A DNA stretch of 47,454 bases, taken from contig JASBNA010000132.1 of assembly GCA_038087015.1 (NCBI GenBank), forward strand, positions 1-47,454, read 5' to 3'. This document shows, one piece after another, positions 46,637 through 47,454 of the stretch. The notes under the pieces are model-generated. The model saw nothing but the letters and a program-made list of their open reading frames with translations, was not told the origin of the DNA and made no database searches. Each line of letters starts with the position of its first letter. Position 1 is the stretch's first letter. The translations under genes and the position numbers were made by a program. This DNA is from Cerrena zonata (taxonomy: Eukaryota; Basidiomycota; Agaricomycetes; Polyporales; Cerrenaceae).

Positions 46637-47454
46637 ATGCCTTCCACTAGAGTCACCGCTAAAATGATTGCAGACGCGGAAGCTAAAATACCGCAGTTAG
46701 TTGCGAAGAAAGAACAAGCTGAGAGAGGTACTGTGAGGGTCTCGTCATGAAAAAGTCGTCGCTGACGTACTCGGTTGATAGCGTGTCGTCCCAAATTGGA
46801 AGCTATCGCACAAGCATGTGTGGAGAGCTTCTTACGCCCGGATTTGTATAATGCGTACGACTTACACAACTTCGCCTTCCGGGACCATATCTGCACACCC
46901 AGGGAACCGGAAACTATTGCCGACGACTTGAAGTGGATATACACCACCTTGGACCCGAACGATACGAGTCCCGAATGGAAGAAAAAAGGCCTCAGCAAAT
47001 TGAAATTATCGAAGGCCGATTTCGAATATGTCGTTGTATACGACGCAGATAACAACTGCCTTGATCCTGAAGGAGATATTGTCGAAGGTGATTTTGTCCC
47101 AAAGACGACGTATGAGGCCATGTTGCCCTTGGTACACGCGAATAACAACGTCGCAATTGTTTACAACTCACTGGAACATGTGGGAATGGAGGTTAGTGAT
47201 GAAACACGACAACGTATCCGGGTATATGGCTGGTATCTGCACCAAGCTATCGACTTCTGTACATTTGCGTGCGATGTTGCACGCCAGGAAGGGATGCTAG
47301 TCCCGACATTTGTTCCAGTCGACTTGTACGAGTATATGGACCTCTTCTTCCGTGCCAGGACCCATCTCCCCTCTGCCCTTCATCGTATCGGTTATGCCAA
47401 TCGATATGAGGTACCTTGGCATCCGTCAATTAGTAAGTATTTGCATATGTTCTT
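46637..47454 (+). CDS. unknown protein, 5' part, cut by the right edge
   Basis: Exon 1 is 46637-46727 and exon 2 is 46782-47432, joined across a 54-nt intron. A GTAAGT donor follows at 47433, so the gene continues beyond the window. The visible 247 residues start MPSTRVTAKMIADAEAKI, with a short charged coiled-coil-like helix, then a mixed region (SFLRPDLYNAYDLHNFAF, then FEYVVVYDADNNCLD, and RVYGWYLHQAIDFCTFACDVAR). I do not recognise a family. No signal peptide. The long second exon with no stop, flanked by good splice sites, makes it a likely real gene. Confidence 0.6.

Noticed and set aside
46585..47148. 187-codon open frame on the minus strand
   Set aside because: It covers both exons and the intron of the plus-strand gene at 46637 and has no recognisable domain. 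The plus-strand frame with good splice sites is preferred.

Overview
The window is nuclear DNA of a filamentous basidiomycete, most likely an Agaricomycete. Genes are dense and cut by many introns, mostly 47-65 nt with GT-AG ends. There is a class I hydrophobin, two cytochrome P450s of fungal type, a tandem F-box-like/LRR pair, and a tRNA with pol III signals. I built all gene models by hand, joining open frames at splice sites that keep the frame. Every exon length given is phase-consistent, but none is backed by transcripts.

Left part, about 1-22.3 kb: mostly conserved genes. In order: an APH/choline-kinase-like phosphotransferase (-); a small DUF6914-like protein (+); a LARP7/Pof8-like La-related protein with a La motif and a C-terminal xRRM (+); a NADAR-domain protein with a proline-rich N-terminus (+); a 900-residue BIRC6-type ubiquitin-conjugating enzyme with an N-terminal UBA and a cysteine cluster (+); a peroxisomal PMP47/Ant1-type carrier (+); tRNA-Glu(CUC) (-); a 460-bp TA-flanked inverted-repeat element; a 13-exon P450 (+); a hydrophobin (+); and a 9-exon P450 (-).

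Middle, 22.3-26 kb: about 3.7 kb where I see no credible gene. It has two clusters of a CACTTG/CAAGTG motif in opposite orientation, which could be the subterminal repeats of a decayed DNA transposon.

Right part, 26-47.4 kb: an accessory-looking block of genes I mostly cannot name. Two long unknown proteins converge (603 aa on +, and 693 aa on - with a USP-like segment) and are separated by a ~160-bp tandem repeat array. Then come a small HicA-like fold protein, two F-box/LRR-like paralogs, a 319-aa unknown protein (-) with a decayed paralog 4 kb to its right, a 550-aa acidic/basic protein whose first eleven introns are all phase 2, an ATP-grasp-like protein, and a further unknown gene running off the right edge. 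A 21-bp minisatellite occurs at two places 8.7 kb apart in this block. Duplicates, one pseudogene, satellites and minisatellites together suggest a fast-evolving, lineage-specific region.

The left-hand genes look like unrelated housekeeping neighbours rather than one pathway. The two P450s flank a hydrophobin, but nothing else (no polyketide synthase, NRPS or terpene cyclase) suggests a metabolite cluster.
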